A DNA stretch of 64,000 nucleotides from an uncultured Acidobacteriia bacterium (GTDB taxonomy: Bacteria; Acidobacteriota; Terriglobia; Bryobacterales; Bryobacteraceae), in the NCBI GenBank assembly GCA_903892565.1, contig CAITIX010000241.1, positions 1-64,000 on the forward strand, read 5' to 3'. The translations under genes were made by a program, and so were the position numbers. Of the stretch, positions 37,661 to 46,723 are shown piece by piece. The notes under the pieces were generated by a model, which did not search any database, was not told where the DNA came from, and worked only from the letters and a program-made list of their open reading frames with translations. Every line of letters starts with the position of its first letter. Within the stretch, counting starts at the first letter, position 1.

Positions 37661-37811
37661 GGATCTATCGCAAAGAAACCGTTATCATTCGGTCCGCTCC
37701 CTGACGGTCGCCGTTCGGTGCTGAACACTGGCGCCCTTCACAAAACTAGCACCGAACCCCGACTGTAAAGGAGGGGACATAAGTAACAATCTCGTCGCGA
37801 CACGCTACTAG
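37657..37811 (+). repeat. MITE-like palindromic element, copy 1
   Basis: 155 bp bounded by CTAG at both ends. Terminal inverted repeats start CTAGGGATCTATCGC on the left and, read inward, CTAGTAGCGTGTCGC on the right. Inside, CTCCCTGACGGTCGCCG...TTCGGTGCT and AGCACCGAACCCCGACTGT...GGAGG form a long imperfect palindrome. Its inverse copy is at 47868-48020, about 80% identical by eye, with near-identical cores. The left end provides the TAG stop of the DUF6152 gene. Confidence 0.8.
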
Positions 37812-37853
37812 GCGCTTGCGGGACTTTCGTTCACGCTAGTTCTTCCGCTGCCG

Positions 37854-38042
37854 TTAAACCATATGCCGTAGCATGGCTTGCATCACGGCCACGAACAGCC
37901 CGACCGCGGCTGCCAGAGAATGCCCCTTCAGGCGTTCCGGAATTTCCCTCGAACTCTTGACGGCAAACTGGGCGCCACAGGCTTCACAGTAGGAAACGCT
38001 CGCGTCGCGGCGGGAATGGCATTCTTGGCAATACGTCCACAT
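37854..38042 (-). CDS. Small zinc-ribbon membrane protein
   Basis: 62 aa from ATG 38042. CQEC (residues 5-8) and CEAC (20-23) form a zinc ribbon, and a hydrophobic segment follows near residues 45-60 (LAAAVGLFVAVMQAML). The layout matches small zinc-ribbon proteins anchored in the membrane. A longer upstream frame runs through the terminator hairpin at 38068-38120, so I reject it. No strong ribosome-binding site. Confidence 0.6.
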   Translation of the reverse strand: MWTYCQECHSRRDASVSYCEACGAQFAVKSSREIPERLKGHSLAAAVGLFVAVMQAMLRHMV

Positions 38043-38067
38043 GAGTAGACTATTCCAAAAACACGAA

Positions 38068-38120
38068 AGGGCGGGAAGGATCTCCAGTACCGATTTTAGT
38101 ACTGGACCCTTCACCGCCCT
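38068..38120 (-). terminator. Terminator after the degenerate MBL gene
   Basis: AGGGCGG...CCAGTAC (38068-38090) pairs with GTACTGG...CCGCCCT (38099-38120), with a short T-containing loop. On the minus strand it is followed by a T-rich stretch (complement of 38057-38067). It ends the leftward gene whose stop is at 38150. Confidence 0.75.
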
Positions 38121-38149
38121 ATGGTTCTAAAACTTGCGAAACGGTGGTA

Positions 38150-40063
38150 CTACTTGGCCGCCTTCAAGTCGTTGTAAATGGCCTCGACGAACAGGTTGGT
38201 CGTCCAAGGGCCGGTATTCTTGCCGAAACGCGTGTCATAGTCGGCCGTGGGACGGAACGCCTGCACTTCGGCGAGCGTCTTACCGCGCTTGATCATGTCC
38301 TGGATGCGATCGCGAATAATGACCATCATGTCGCGATATTCCAGCACTTCGTGTTCATTGCACACGTAGCCATGGCCCGGGATGATGATCGTGCCGCCGT
38401 CCTCTTCGTGCTCGTAAACCGTGCGGTTGAGGATATCGTTCAGCGCCTTGATCTCGCCCGCGACGCTGCCACCGTTCTTCAGATCGATGAACGGATATTG
38501 CGTCGTATTGAAGATGTCGCCGGTGGCGATCAGATCCGCGCGGCGCAGCTGCACGATCGCATCGGCATCGGTCACCGCGTTCGGCTCCCAGAACATTTCC
38601 ATGGAATCGCCGTTGTGAAACTTGCGGCGGCGATCGTCCAGGAACGTGTCGGCGGGAATCGATTCCGCGGGCAGCTTCAGCTCCTGCATGTGAATTTGAA
38701 CGTTATTCTGCGCGATCAACGTCGCATGATGCGTGGGATCCGTCTCCTGACCTGTGGCGCCGGCCGGGGATTGCAGACCGAAGAACGATCCGGGCAAGCT
38801 CAAGTCCGCACCCGCGGCTCCGAGTTTCAGGTTGCCGCCGGTGTGATCGGGGCGGTAGCCGGTATTGACGATGAACTGGATCTTGCGCATCGGGGAAAGC
38901 TTCTGAATCGCCGCGATCACCTTGTCGGACAACGCGCCCGTGCCCGTATCGATCACCAGCGCGCCTTCATCGCCCACTTGCACCGTGATGTTGCCGCCAT
39001 CGCCCACCAGCAGGAATACGTTCTCGCGAAGCGGCAACACGTGGATTTCTCCATCGTGCGGTTCGGGATCCTGCGCCTTGCTGGTTTCCTGCGGCTTCGT
39101 GGTATCCGCCTGTAACTTCGATTTGAATTCCGCCTCCGTCACGTTGCCTTTCAGCTTCGCGGCGAATTCGGGATACATGGACTCCGCGCCGCCTAATCCC
39201 GCAATCGCCGGAAGCTTGTAGCGCTTGGCGTATTCATCGGCATAAGGCTGCTGGCCGATCAAATAATGCGGAACCTTATCCGGAGCGCGGCCCGTGATCT
39301 GTTCGCCGTCATCGCAGGCGTACAGCCACGAGTGGTGATCCACCGGCTGGCGGAAATAATCGTTGCTGCGAATTTCCGGCTCCGTGAGGAACACGGGATC
39401 GGTGATGATCGTCGTATCCGTCAAGTGATCGCCATGCAGCACGATGAATTCCTTCACCGTGGCCTGATCGCTCTCCGGCGTGCCGTTGCGGCGCAGCCAG
39501 CCCTGCTTCATGTGCGTGGTTTCAATGTAGAGCGCGTTGCCCAGAAAATATCCGGTGGAAAATCCACGGAACGTGTGCGGAGCCCAGGCCGGAGGATGCG
39601 GACGCCCGTCCATCCACACCACGCGATGGCCTTCCGTCGTCGCGCCCCATATGTGGATGGCCGTGAGCGTCATGTTGTGCGGATCGCGCTCTTCCCAAAT
39701 GCGGAAGTTGCCGATCGCGCGCATCTGGTACGGAGCCACGTACGCATCGCACTGATGATGCTTCAACGTTACGCGCGATGGATCGTAGGACAGCGCCCAC
39801 AGGCGGCCTGCTTCGCTGAGCGCGAAACCCGCGAAGTCACCGAGCTCGGATCCTCCGCCGCGCTCGAGCGCATCTTCGTGCATGGGAGGCGTCCAATAAC
39901 CAGAAAGGTCCACGCCCGGCGACGGCCCCGCTTTTTCCGCAGCCTTCGGCGGCGGAGGCGGACCGAACTGAGCATGTAACATTGTGACGGCCATCGTGGC
40001 CGTCACGATCACCACAAAGGATCTTGCGAGCGTTCTATTTATACTCATGGCAGTATTCTTCAT
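38150..40063 (-). CDS. Secreted two-domain protein with degenerate MBL domain
   Basis: 637 aa from ATG 40063 (GAGGA 9 bp upstream; ATG 40048 is an alternative). A signal peptide ends near MLHAQ. Residues 40-300 form the GYW-type domain of acidobacterial secreted proteins (VDLSGYWTPPMHED; WMDGRPHPP; GNALYIETTHM), also seen alone in the next gene. Residues 330-637 are an MBL fold. Its HxHxDH site reads NTGYRPDHTGG: the first two His are replaced by Gly and Arg, while Asp-His stays. Later motifs ATGDIF and IIPGHG are kept. It may bind one metal or none. It is in an operon-like order with the 40081-40875 gene (17-bp gap). Confidence 0.8.
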   Translation of the reverse strand: MKNTAMSINRTLARSFVVIVTATMAVTMLHAQFGPPPPPKAAEKAGPSPGVDLSGYWTPPMHEDALERGGGSELGDFAGFALSEAGRLWALSYDPSRVTLKHHQCDAYVAPYQMRAIGNFRIWEERDPHNMTLTAIHIWGATTEGHRVVWMDGRPHPPAWAPHTFRGFSTGYFLGNALYIETTHMKQGWLRRNGTPESDQATVKEFIVLHGDHLTDTTIITDPVFLTEPEIRSNDYFRQPVDHHSWLYACDDGEQITGRAPDKVPHYLIGQQPYADEYAKRYKLPAIAGLGGAESMYPEFAAKLKGNVTEAEFKSKLQADTTKPQETSKAQDPEPHDGEIHVLPLRENVFLLVGDGGNITVQVGDEGALVIDTGTGALSDKVIAAIQKLSPMRKIQFIVNTGYRPDHTGGNLKLGAAGADLSLPGSFFGLQSPAGATGQETDPTHHATLIAQNNVQIHMQELKLPAESIPADTFLDDRRRKFHNGDSMEMFWEPNAVTDADAIVQLRRADLIATGDIFNTTQYPFIDLKNGGSVAGEIKALNDILNRTVYEHEEDGGTIIIPGHGYVCNEHEVLEYRDMMVIIRDRIQDMIKRGKTLAEVQAFRPTADYDTRFGKNTGPWTTNLFVEAIYNDLKAAK

Positions 40064-40080
40064 GTTCGATATCCTCGCGC

Positions 40081-40875
40081 CTACTTCACCGAGCACGGCG
40101 TTGGATTCCAACCCTTCGCGTCGGCCTGCTTCTTGTAATGGGTGCTGGTCCAGAACGGCGAGATCATGTACTGCGGATCGTCGACCTCGGCCGAAACCAC
40201 CATGATCGTGTCGCCACCGGGAACATCGAAGCGGTCGTAGTATTCCGTGAGCACGGCATTCGCGCTATACGGCACGCCATTGCGGCGCAGATAGCCCGGC
40301 TTCATCTTCGTGGTCGTGACCTTCAAGCCCCCGCCCCAATCGCCCTGCGGCGCGAAGAATCCGACAGCCATGCGGCTCTTCGGACGATCCCAAATCGCTT
40401 GCGACACGCCCTGCCAGTCGCCGCCCGCGGCGTTATTCGGAGTGAACGGGAAAATGCGCGTTTGCGTGCCTGTGTCGATTTCCATCTTCAGCGTGTTGTC
40501 GTCCTGCCAGGTGATGTGCAGGCGTTCCGGCATTCTCATAATGGCAGCGGCTCCATACGCCCGGCACTGCAATCCCGCAGCTTCGTCCTTCGCGGGATCC
40601 CATGCATCGGCCGCGGCCTTGCCCGCTGCGTTGAGCGGCACACCATCGACGTCGCCCTTAGGAGCAACCGTCATCCGATAGCGCCAGTCTTCGTTCACAA
40701 TGGAGACCCAGTATCCGGTGATGTCGACCGGTGTCGTGGCTTTCGCCGGGGGAGGCGGCCCTGCCGGAGCTCCTCCGCGCCCTTGCGCGAAGGCTGGAGC
40801 GGTCAGCGCCAACGCTGCTAGCCCTGTACAGGCTATGGATGTTAGGTGTTTCAATATCAGGTGATTCAATTTCAA
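40081..40875 (-). CDS. Secreted GYW-domain protein
   Basis: 264 aa from TTG 40875, which has GGGAGGT 8 bp upstream; no ATG fits. A signal peptide covers about residues 1-31 (ending APAFAQ). The mature part shows DITGYWVSIVNEDWRYRM, then LQCRAYGAAAIMRMPERL and MKPGYLRRNGVPYS. The same order of motifs fills the N-terminal half of the neighbouring MBL protein, so the two are paralogous. Exported proteins of this kind are abundant in Solibacteres, and none has a known function. First gene of a two-gene unit. Confidence 0.7.
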   Translation of the reverse strand: MKLNHLILKHLTSIACTGLAALALTAPAFAQGRGGAPAGPPPPAKATTPVDITGYWVSIVNEDWRYRMTVAPKGDVDGVPLNAAGKAAADAWDPAKDEAAGLQCRAYGAAAIMRMPERLHITWQDDNTLKMEIDTGTQTRIFPFTPNNAAGGDWQGVSQAIWDRPKSRMAVGFFAPQGDWGGGLKVTTTKMKPGYLRRNGVPYSANAVLTEYYDRFDVPGGDTIMVVSAEVDDPQYMISPFWTSTHYKKQADAKGWNPTPCSVK

Positions 40876-41033
40876 GACGTCATACCTCCCGGCGATTTCG
40901 AATACTGCCCCTAGTCCAGCCATCATCTGGCGGACCATCTAGTATTCTAGCCCACAGCAATGCGAGCTGGAATATCAAACGTCGGTTTTCCGCAAGGGGC
41001 GGTGCTCCCCAAGGGTAGTCTTGCGCGAAACTT

Positions 41034-43931
41034 CTACTTTGCCAGTGCCGGCAAGGTCGTAAACGTAAGCGCCGGAGGAGAACGAATCCCCAGCACGCTG
41101 ATCGCGGCACCCGCAGGCGTGGCGAATTCCAGAGTCCCTCGGATATTCGCCGTCGCAGGGAATCCTTTTGGAGGATCGTTCAGAGTAAACGACGTGTGGC
41201 CGTTGCCGTTGAGCGCAATGGAGCTCGTGCCGATCTGCGTGCCCGCGTCATTGCGGATGATCACGGGCACATTCGCATTCTGCGAAGAGCTCAGGCTCAG
41301 CGCGACACCCGTGACCGTGCCTCCGGTGTTATCGAACGGGATCACGTAGGAACTCGCGTTGCGCGATTCCAGCGGCACAACCGCCTCTTGACCGTTGGGA
41401 TTGTAGCGGAAGATCGCATAGCCGCTGACGTTGCCCGTCGTAGTCAGTTGCGCCGATCCGGAGAGCAGCGCGCTCGTCGCGGCTCCAGAGGCCTGAATCC
41501 ACACGGAGGCTCCCGGAATCATGTTCGAAAACGTTAAGAAAGGAGCTGTCAATGATCCATTGATCGCATCCACTACGGTCAGTGGAAGACGTAGGGGTAG
41601 GCCGCTATCGTCAAAGAAACTGAGCTTAAAAGTAGCGGCCGCCGTTCCCGTGTTGACCAACGCAAACGTCGTCTGCCATCCAGCGCCAACCGCGAGATGC
41701 GCCATCAGTCCGCCTACATTGTTGACGTTCGCTAAAACAGGAATCGTCGTCAGTGTTCCGCCCGTGTAACGAATGCCGAGCGCGCTGATTTGCCCTAATT
41801 GCGGCGTGTCAAACTCCACGGTGCCGCGAATATTGCCGGTCAAAGGATATTGCGTGGAAAGCACAAACGACGTATGTCCGAACGGCGGCAAGGTGATGGA
41901 CGACGGCCCGAAAAACCCGCTGCCGCCAGACGGTGGGTTTACTACCGTACTGGGGATCATCTGCACTCCGGTACTGTCACGAAAAACGACCGGGATCGTG
42001 ACGCTTTGCGCCGAGACGTTCTCCAGCGCCACGCCCGTCAGCACGCCGTTCGTGTTGTCGAACGCCAGCAAGTACGACGCGGCGGTGCGCGTTTCCATCG
42101 GAACAACGGCTTCCTGATTATTGGGATTGAAGTGAAAAATCGCAAAGCCGTCGACCGCCGCTCCCGCGCCCGTAGCGTTGAGTTGCGCGGAGCCTTCTAA
42201 ATACGTCGGTGCTGGTCCCGAGGCCTGCATAACGAACTGGGCGTTGGGCGCGATGGTTTGATCGAGTGAAGCTGCAATCAGCGGCCCTGCGGTCGAAGGC
42301 TGTTGTAATAACGAGACCGGCAACTGCAACGGCGAGCCCGTGGGAGAAAACAAATTCGTCCGCGTGGTCGCCGCCGTCGAGCTCTTATTGACGAATGTGA
42401 ACGTCGTCAGCCATCCACCCTCGGCCGCCAAATGCGGCATCGAGCCCACGTAGTTCAGTCCCGGAATTGTGGCCGATTGCAATTGCAGCGTAAACGTCGC
42501 ATCGCCGATGGTGAACGTATTCGTGAGATCCGCACCCGTGTTCGGCGATACTTCAAACCTCACGGTGCCGCTTCCCACGCCCGACGGCGGACTATCCCAC
42601 GTCACCCACGAAGGTTGCGGACCCGCGGTCCAAGAGCAACCCGGCTGCGTCGTGATCGTGATCGTACCGATGCCTCCCGCTGCGGTAAACGCTTGCCCGC
42701 CGGAACTCAGCGCATACGAACACAAGTTCATCGGAGCACCGCTGAAATACGGCAGCGTGTAAAATTCATTGCCTTGCAGGTCCGTTCCCTGGAATCCATT
42801 GCCGAAGGAAAAGCTCCACTCAAAGTTGGGAGCCGGACCCGCCGCATCGCACGGCGCGGCCACTTTCGTGCCGGAGCACGACCAATACAAATACGGCTGA
42901 ATGTTATTGAAGGGCCCGACAGGAGTATTGGGCGCAGTGACCACCGGAGTCCCTTGGGTCAATCCCAGCTGTCCATAGTAAAGCTCCGTCAGCGGATCGT
43001 CATTCGCATTGCATCCGAATCCCGTGCAGTTTTGCCCGATGGTCGGCAGCTGCCATTTCGTCTGCCCCAGATAAGACGCCGAGTTCATGTTCGCGATGAA
43101 CTGCATGGCGGCGGCCAACGTCATGGAGCCATCCACGTTCACGCACACGGCCGGCGTCGTCGGGCTCGTGCAATACGGCAGACCAAACGTATTGCTCGCC
43201 GCGAGATTCGCGTTCGCGAGCCACGTAACATTGGTCACGGGATCGTAAACCGTCGCGCCTCCCGGATTCGCTTGCAGCGCGGTGCCAGTGGCAACCGGAG
43301 TCCCCGCAAGTTTGCCGGGAATCATCGGCAATATATAAAGAAAGTTATAAACCGTGTTCGCGCCCTGGAATCCGCTATTGAAAGAAAGCGTCGCGTTGCC
43401 ATCGGTCGCGGCCGCCCCTTGCGATCCGGTCCAGTAAAGATACGGCTGGAAATTCGTGAACGGACCAACCGCCGCCGAGGGAATCGCCACCGCAGTGTTC
43501 GGCGCAGTCAGCGCGAGCGTCTTGTAGTAGAGAGATCCCAGACCGCTCAGCGTGCATCCAAAGCCGAAGGAATTCCCTTGCGGCCCCGTCTTGCCGCAGC
43601 CGCTGTCAGAGATCGGTGTGGTGGGAAGCTGCCAGTTGTTGTGGCCCAAATAGTTCGCAGCATTCATCGCGGCGACCCAGGCGACGGCACCTTGATACTG
43701 CATCAGGCCGCTGGGATACACGCACGGCTGCGGACCCGCGCCTTTACAGGTAGCAAGGCCAAATCGATTCGTTGCCCCCAGATTGGCATTCGCAAGCCAG
43801 GTGACGTTGTTGGCGGTGTCGTAGACCAGCCCGCCATCCGTCGTGGGGATCAACGCGGCGTTCGTCAGCGGAGACAGCAAGAGCGAAACGACCGCCACGA
43901 CGAACAACCATGTGGGCCTCGAGACGTTCAT
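41034..43931 (-). CDS. Large secreted protein with two DUF1566 domains and C-terminal repeats
   Basis: 965 aa from ATG 43931, with CGGAGGAAG upstream. Signal peptide 1-25 (ending LTNAA). Residues 30-200 and 215-400 are tandem DUF1566 (Lcl-type) domains: each begins VYD(T/P)xxNVTWLANANL, has a WQLPT core and ends PYLYW(T/S). A BACON-like beta sandwich follows (about 420-500, QPGCSWTAGPQPSWVTW). Then come two ~215-aa repeats, each beginning M(P/A)HLAxxxGW(L/Q)TTF and containing NPNxQEAVVP(M/L)E and GHTSF. Surface or matrix adhesion is likely from architecture. There is no PEP-CTERM tail. A divergent 102-bp region separates it from the next gene. Confidence 0.82.
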   Translation of the reverse strand: MNVSRPTWLFVVAVVSLLLSPLTNAALIPTTDGGLVYDTANNVTWLANANLGATNRFGLATCKGAGPQPCVYPSGLMQYQGAVAWVAAMNAANYLGHNNWQLPTTPISDSGCGKTGPQGNSFGFGCTLSGLGSLYYKTLALTAPNTAVAIPSAAVGPFTNFQPYLYWTGSQGAAATDGNATLSFNSGFQGANTVYNFLYILPMIPGKLAGTPVATGTALQANPGGATVYDPVTNVTWLANANLAASNTFGLPYCTSPTTPAVCVNVDGSMTLAAAMQFIANMNSASYLGQTKWQLPTIGQNCTGFGCNANDDPLTELYYGQLGLTQGTPVVTAPNTPVGPFNNIQPYLYWSCSGTKVAAPCDAAGPAPNFEWSFSFGNGFQGTDLQGNEFYTLPYFSGAPMNLCSYALSSGGQAFTAAGGIGTITITTQPGCSWTAGPQPSWVTWDSPPSGVGSGTVRFEVSPNTGADLTNTFTIGDATFTLQLQSATIPGLNYVGSMPHLAAEGGWLTTFTFVNKSSTAATTRTNLFSPTGSPLQLPVSLLQQPSTAGPLIAASLDQTIAPNAQFVMQASGPAPTYLEGSAQLNATGAGAAVDGFAIFHFNPNNQEAVVPMETRTAASYLLAFDNTNGVLTGVALENVSAQSVTIPVVFRDSTGVQMIPSTVVNPPSGGSGFFGPSSITLPPFGHTSFVLSTQYPLTGNIRGTVEFDTPQLGQISALGIRYTGGTLTTIPVLANVNNVGGLMAHLAVGAGWQTTFALVNTGTAAATFKLSFFDDSGLPLRLPLTVVDAINGSLTAPFLTFSNMIPGASVWIQASGAATSALLSGSAQLTTTGNVSGYAIFRYNPNGQEAVVPLESRNASSYVIPFDNTGGTVTGVALSLSSSQNANVPVIIRNDAGTQIGTSSIALNGNGHTSFTLNDPPKGFPATANIRGTLEFATPAGAAISVLGIRSPPALTFTTLPALAK

Positions 43932-43989
43932 CGAATCTTCCTCCGAACTGACGGCTTGCGAATTTTGCTTCGCAAGAAATGATAGTGAT

Positions 43990-44008
43990 ACGATCCCCTT
44001 TGGATCGT
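43990..44008. promoter_or_regulatory. Inverted repeat in a divergent promoter region
   Basis: ACGATCC (43990-43996), CCTTT, GGATCGT (44002-44008): perfect 7-bp arms in the 102-bp space between the DUF1566 gene and the alcohol dehydrogenase gene. It could be an operator for either. Confidence 0.3.
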
Positions 44009-44033
44009 CCACATCCAGACTGAGGTTACTCCT

Positions 44034-45041
44034 TTGCCCACCATGAAAGCCATCCTGGTCCGCTCCGCCGGAGCCGACTTTGAGCTGATCCACCGCGAGA
44101 TCCCGGAGCCGCGCGAGCACGAAGTGCTCCTCAAAGTGGAAGCCTGCGGCATCTGCCACGGCGATGCGCTTTTGAAAGAAGGCCGTTTCCCCGGGCTCAG
44201 CTATCCGCGCGTCCCAGGGCATGAAGTGGTCGGCACCATCGCGAAGCTGGGATCATCCGTCACGACGTGGAAGCTCGGCGAACGCGTCGGCGTCGGCTGG
44301 CATGGAGGACACTGCTGCTATTGCAAGGCCTGCCGCAAGGGCGATCACGGCGCGTGTCCGGATCACGTCGTAACGGGGCTTTCGATGGACGGCGGCTACG
44401 CGGAATATATGATCGGCCGCGCCGAGGCGATGGTCGCGATCCCCGATGAGTTGAGTTCGGTGGAAGCCGCACCATTATTGTGCGCGGGATCCACGGTGCT
44501 GGGCGCGTTGCGCCATGCGGGCGCCGAAGCCGGAGATCTCGTGGCGATCCAGGGAATGGGCGGATTGGGGCACTTAGGCGTCCAGTTCGCCGATAAGCTC
44601 GGATGCAAAACTGTGGCGATCTCGCGCGGCAAGGAAAAAGAAGCGCTGGCGTTCAAGCTGGGCGCGGATGCCTATATCGACACCAACGAGACCGATGCCG
44701 CGAAGCAGTTGCAGGTGATGGGCGGCGCGCATACCATCATCTGCACGGCCCCGAGCGGCAAAGCGATGAGCTCGCTGATTGGCGGACTCGCGGCTGGCGG
44801 CAAGATGGTGATCGTCGCCGCGAGCCCCGAGCCCATGACCGTCATCCCGTTTGCGATCCTCGGCAAGAAATCCATCAGCGGATGGGTCGGCGGCAGCATG
44901 CAGCAATCGCTCGATTTCGCCGTTCATGGCAAGATACTGCCCATGATCGAGACGTTCCCCTTGGAGCGCGCCGCCGAGGCGTTCGAAAAGATGATGACGG
45001 CGAAGGTACACTTTAGGGCCGTGCTGAAGATGGAATCGTAG
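44034..45041 (+). CDS. Zinc-dependent alcohol dehydrogenase
   Basis: 335 aa, medium-chain dehydrogenase family, oxidising alcohols with NAD(P). TTG 44034 has the better-placed GAGGTT; ATG 44043 is the alternative. The catalytic zinc is set by Cys in ACGICHGD (about 39), His-Glu in PGHEVVG (about 62) and a later Cys. The structural zinc is set by the CCYCKACRKGDHGAC cysteines. The Rossmann motif is GMGGLGHLGVQ near residue 174. The sequence is of the cytochrome-like AdhA/AdhP class, which acts on primary alcohols or aldehydes. Alone downstream of its promoter. Confidence 0.92.
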   Translation: MPTMKAILVRSAGADFELIHREIPEPREHEVLLKVEACGICHGDALLKEGRFPGLSYPRVPGHEVVGTIAKLGSSVTTWKLGERVGVGWHGGHCCYCKACRKGDHGACPDHVVTGLSMDGGYAEYMIGRAEAMVAIPDELSSVEAAPLLCAGSTVLGALRHAGAEAGDLVAIQGMGGLGHLGVQFADKLGCKTVAISRGKEKEALAFKLGADAYIDTNETDAAKQLQVMGGAHTIICTAPSGKAMSSLIGGLAAGGKMVIVAASPEPMTVIPFAILGKKSISGWVGGSMQQSLDFAVHGKILPMIETFPLERAAEAFEKMMTAKVHFRAVLKMES

Positions 45042-45089
45042 AGGCAGAGCTACCGCGCCTCACCAGCGCTGCAAGGGCTTATCGAATGC

Positions 45090-45338
45090 CTACCGATACG
45101 CGTCCTTACGATCTCGGATGCGCAGGACACGAATTTCATCTCCGTCCAATTGGAAGCGAACGCGCCAATCTCCGACGCGAAGTCTATATTCGGGTGGATC
45201 GAGGCCCTGAAGCTTCTTGATATCCGCAGCACCCGTTTCGGCGAAACGCACGATGGATTGTTTGATTCGAAGGGCGATGCTCTTATCGAGCGCCGCCAGA
45301 TCGCGGAGCGCGGGCTCGGTCCATTCAATCGCTCGCAC
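45090..45338 (-). CDS. RelE/ParE-type toxin
   Basis: 82 aa from GTG 45338. It fits the RelE/ParE fold: WTEPALRDLAALDKSIALRI helix-helix start, then YRLRVGDWRVRFQLDGDEIRVLRI strands with the Arg residues used by ribosome-dependent RNases. It lies 12 bp downstream of the antitoxin gene on the same strand. Whether it cuts mRNA (RelE) or poisons gyrase (ParE) cannot be told from the sequence. Confidence 0.88.
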   Translation of the reverse strand: MRAIEWTEPALRDLAALDKSIALRIKQSIVRFAETGAADIKKLQGLDPPEYRLRVGDWRVRFQLDGDEIRVLRIRDRKDAYR

Positions 45339-45350
45339 GTACAGCGTCCG

Positions 45351-45599
45351 TTATTCTAATCCGAGCCGACGCATGGCGTCAGCGTGCGGGATACCTTTGC
45401 CGCCGTTGCTTTTCAGCCACTCGCGAGCTTCGGAAACAGACTGCTTTTCCTGTTCGCTTTCCGGCTCGTCGTCGATCTCGGCGCTGCGCAGAGCCGCGGC
45501 AACGGGATCGACCATAGTTTCCAACAACCCGACGAGCGCCGAGACTTGCGCGTCCGGCAGGCGGTCGATTAACTGGCGGGCGTGGTCGCGTTCGCTCAT
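45351..45599 (-). CDS. Antitoxin of the RelE/ParE pair
   Basis: 82 aa, acidic and helical. The N-terminus MSERDHARQLIDRLPDAQVS resembles short antitoxins paired with RelE-type toxins. The C-terminal part (SVSEAREWLKSNGGKGIPHA) probably wraps the toxin. It lies directly upstream of the toxin. It would autoregulate its promoter, but I see no operator. Confidence 0.82.
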   Translation of the reverse strand: MSERDHARQLIDRLPDAQVSALVGLLETMVDPVAAALRSAEIDDEPESEQEKQSVSEAREWLKSNGGKGIPHADAMRRLGLE

Positions 45600-45758
45600 C
45601 GAAGATCCTACGCTCAGTATGCCACGCGCGACAATAGCCGGGGAGCGCGCTCGAAATTACACAAATATGACAGTCGGGCCACCCGATTTTGTCGTTTAAT
45701 AGAGTAGGCCTCCCCGCCGAGCGTCACTCCGAACCGGGGGAGCCGGTGGGAGGAAGCT

Positions 45759-46658
45759 TTGGCTACTCATTACGAAAGCCGCGCGCAACGCGACGGAACG
45801 AACTGGACCGCGGTCCTGGCATTCATCTTTTTTCATATCGGAGCCGTAGTGGCTCTGTTCCATTTCACCTGGCCTGCATTTTTCGCATTCCTTGTTCTTT
45901 ACTACGTGTCCCTCAGCTTCGGCATCGGGATGGGCTATCACCGATTGCTGACGCACCAGGGCTATGTGCCGCCGAAGTGGGTCGAATATTTCCTGGCGAT
46001 CTGCGGAACGCTGGCGCTCGAAGGCGGACCTCTGTCCTGGGTCACGACGCATCGCATTCATCACCGGTATTCGGATCTCGACGGCGATCCGCACTCGCCC
46101 AACGACGGCAAGTGGTGGAGCCACCTGCTCTGGATGACGGTGGGCAGCGCCACCAATTGCACTCCCGAAGAATACCGGAAGTACTCGCCCGATCTGATGC
46201 GCGATCGCTTCCTTGTTACGCTTTCGAAATACTTCTGGGTTCCGGTGGTGGTCGTCAGCCTCGTGCTGTTGGCCTTGGGCGGATTGCCGTGGCTGCTGTG
46301 GGGAACATTTTTCCGAGTCACTGTTGGGTGGCACGCCACCTGGCTGGTGAACTCCGGCACGCATCTGTGGGGACCGCGCAGGTTCGAGACCACCGATATG
46401 TCGCGCAATAACCGCCTCATCTCGATTCTCACGTTCGGCGAAGGCTGGCATAACAACCACCACGCGTTTCCCACCTCGGCGCGTCACGGCCTGGCGTGGC
46501 ACGAGCTCGATATCAGCTGGCTGGGCATCCGCACGCTGAAGGCACTCGGCTTGGCGAAGCACGTGCGCGTGGCGAGCGTGGATGCGAAGTATCGTCCGCC
46601 GGTGATCCGTTCCGGCGTCATTATCGAGGATGAGCCCGATCAACAAGAAGTGGCCTAG
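45759..46658 (+). CDS. Acyl-CoA (delta-9) fatty acid desaturase
   Basis: 299 aa from TTG 45759, with GGAGGA 4 bp upstream. Membrane di-iron enzyme that adds a double bond to saturated acyl chains. The eight-histidine pattern is complete: HRLLTH (61-66), HRIHH (about 98-102) and HNNHH (about 230-234). Four hydrophobic segments lie near 18-38, 40-58, 155-175 and 178-195. GTHLWGPRRF is a further family motif. Membrane fluidity control is the usual role. No regulator lies beside it. Confidence 0.94.
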   Translation: MATHYESRAQRDGTNWTAVLAFIFFHIGAVVALFHFTWPAFFAFLVLYYVSLSFGIGMGYHRLLTHQGYVPPKWVEYFLAICGTLALEGGPLSWVTTHRIHHRYSDLDGDPHSPNDGKWWSHLLWMTVGSATNCTPEEYRKYSPDLMRDRFLVTLSKYFWVPVVVVSLVLLALGGLPWLLWGTFFRVTVGWHATWLVNSGTHLWGPRRFETTDMSRNNRLISILTFGEGWHNNHHAFPTSARHGLAWHELDISWLGIRTLKALGLAKHVRVASVDAKYRPPVIRSGVIIEDEPDQQEVA

Positions 46659-46723
46659 TACAACCACTTGATTTCATCCCGGGTGATCCCGGCGCGCGTA
46701 CGTGAGAAACTAGCGATAGCCGT

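Noticed and set aside
42432-43982. 516-codon open frame antisense to the DUF1566 gene
   Set aside because: Arg-rich shadow of a repeat-containing gene.
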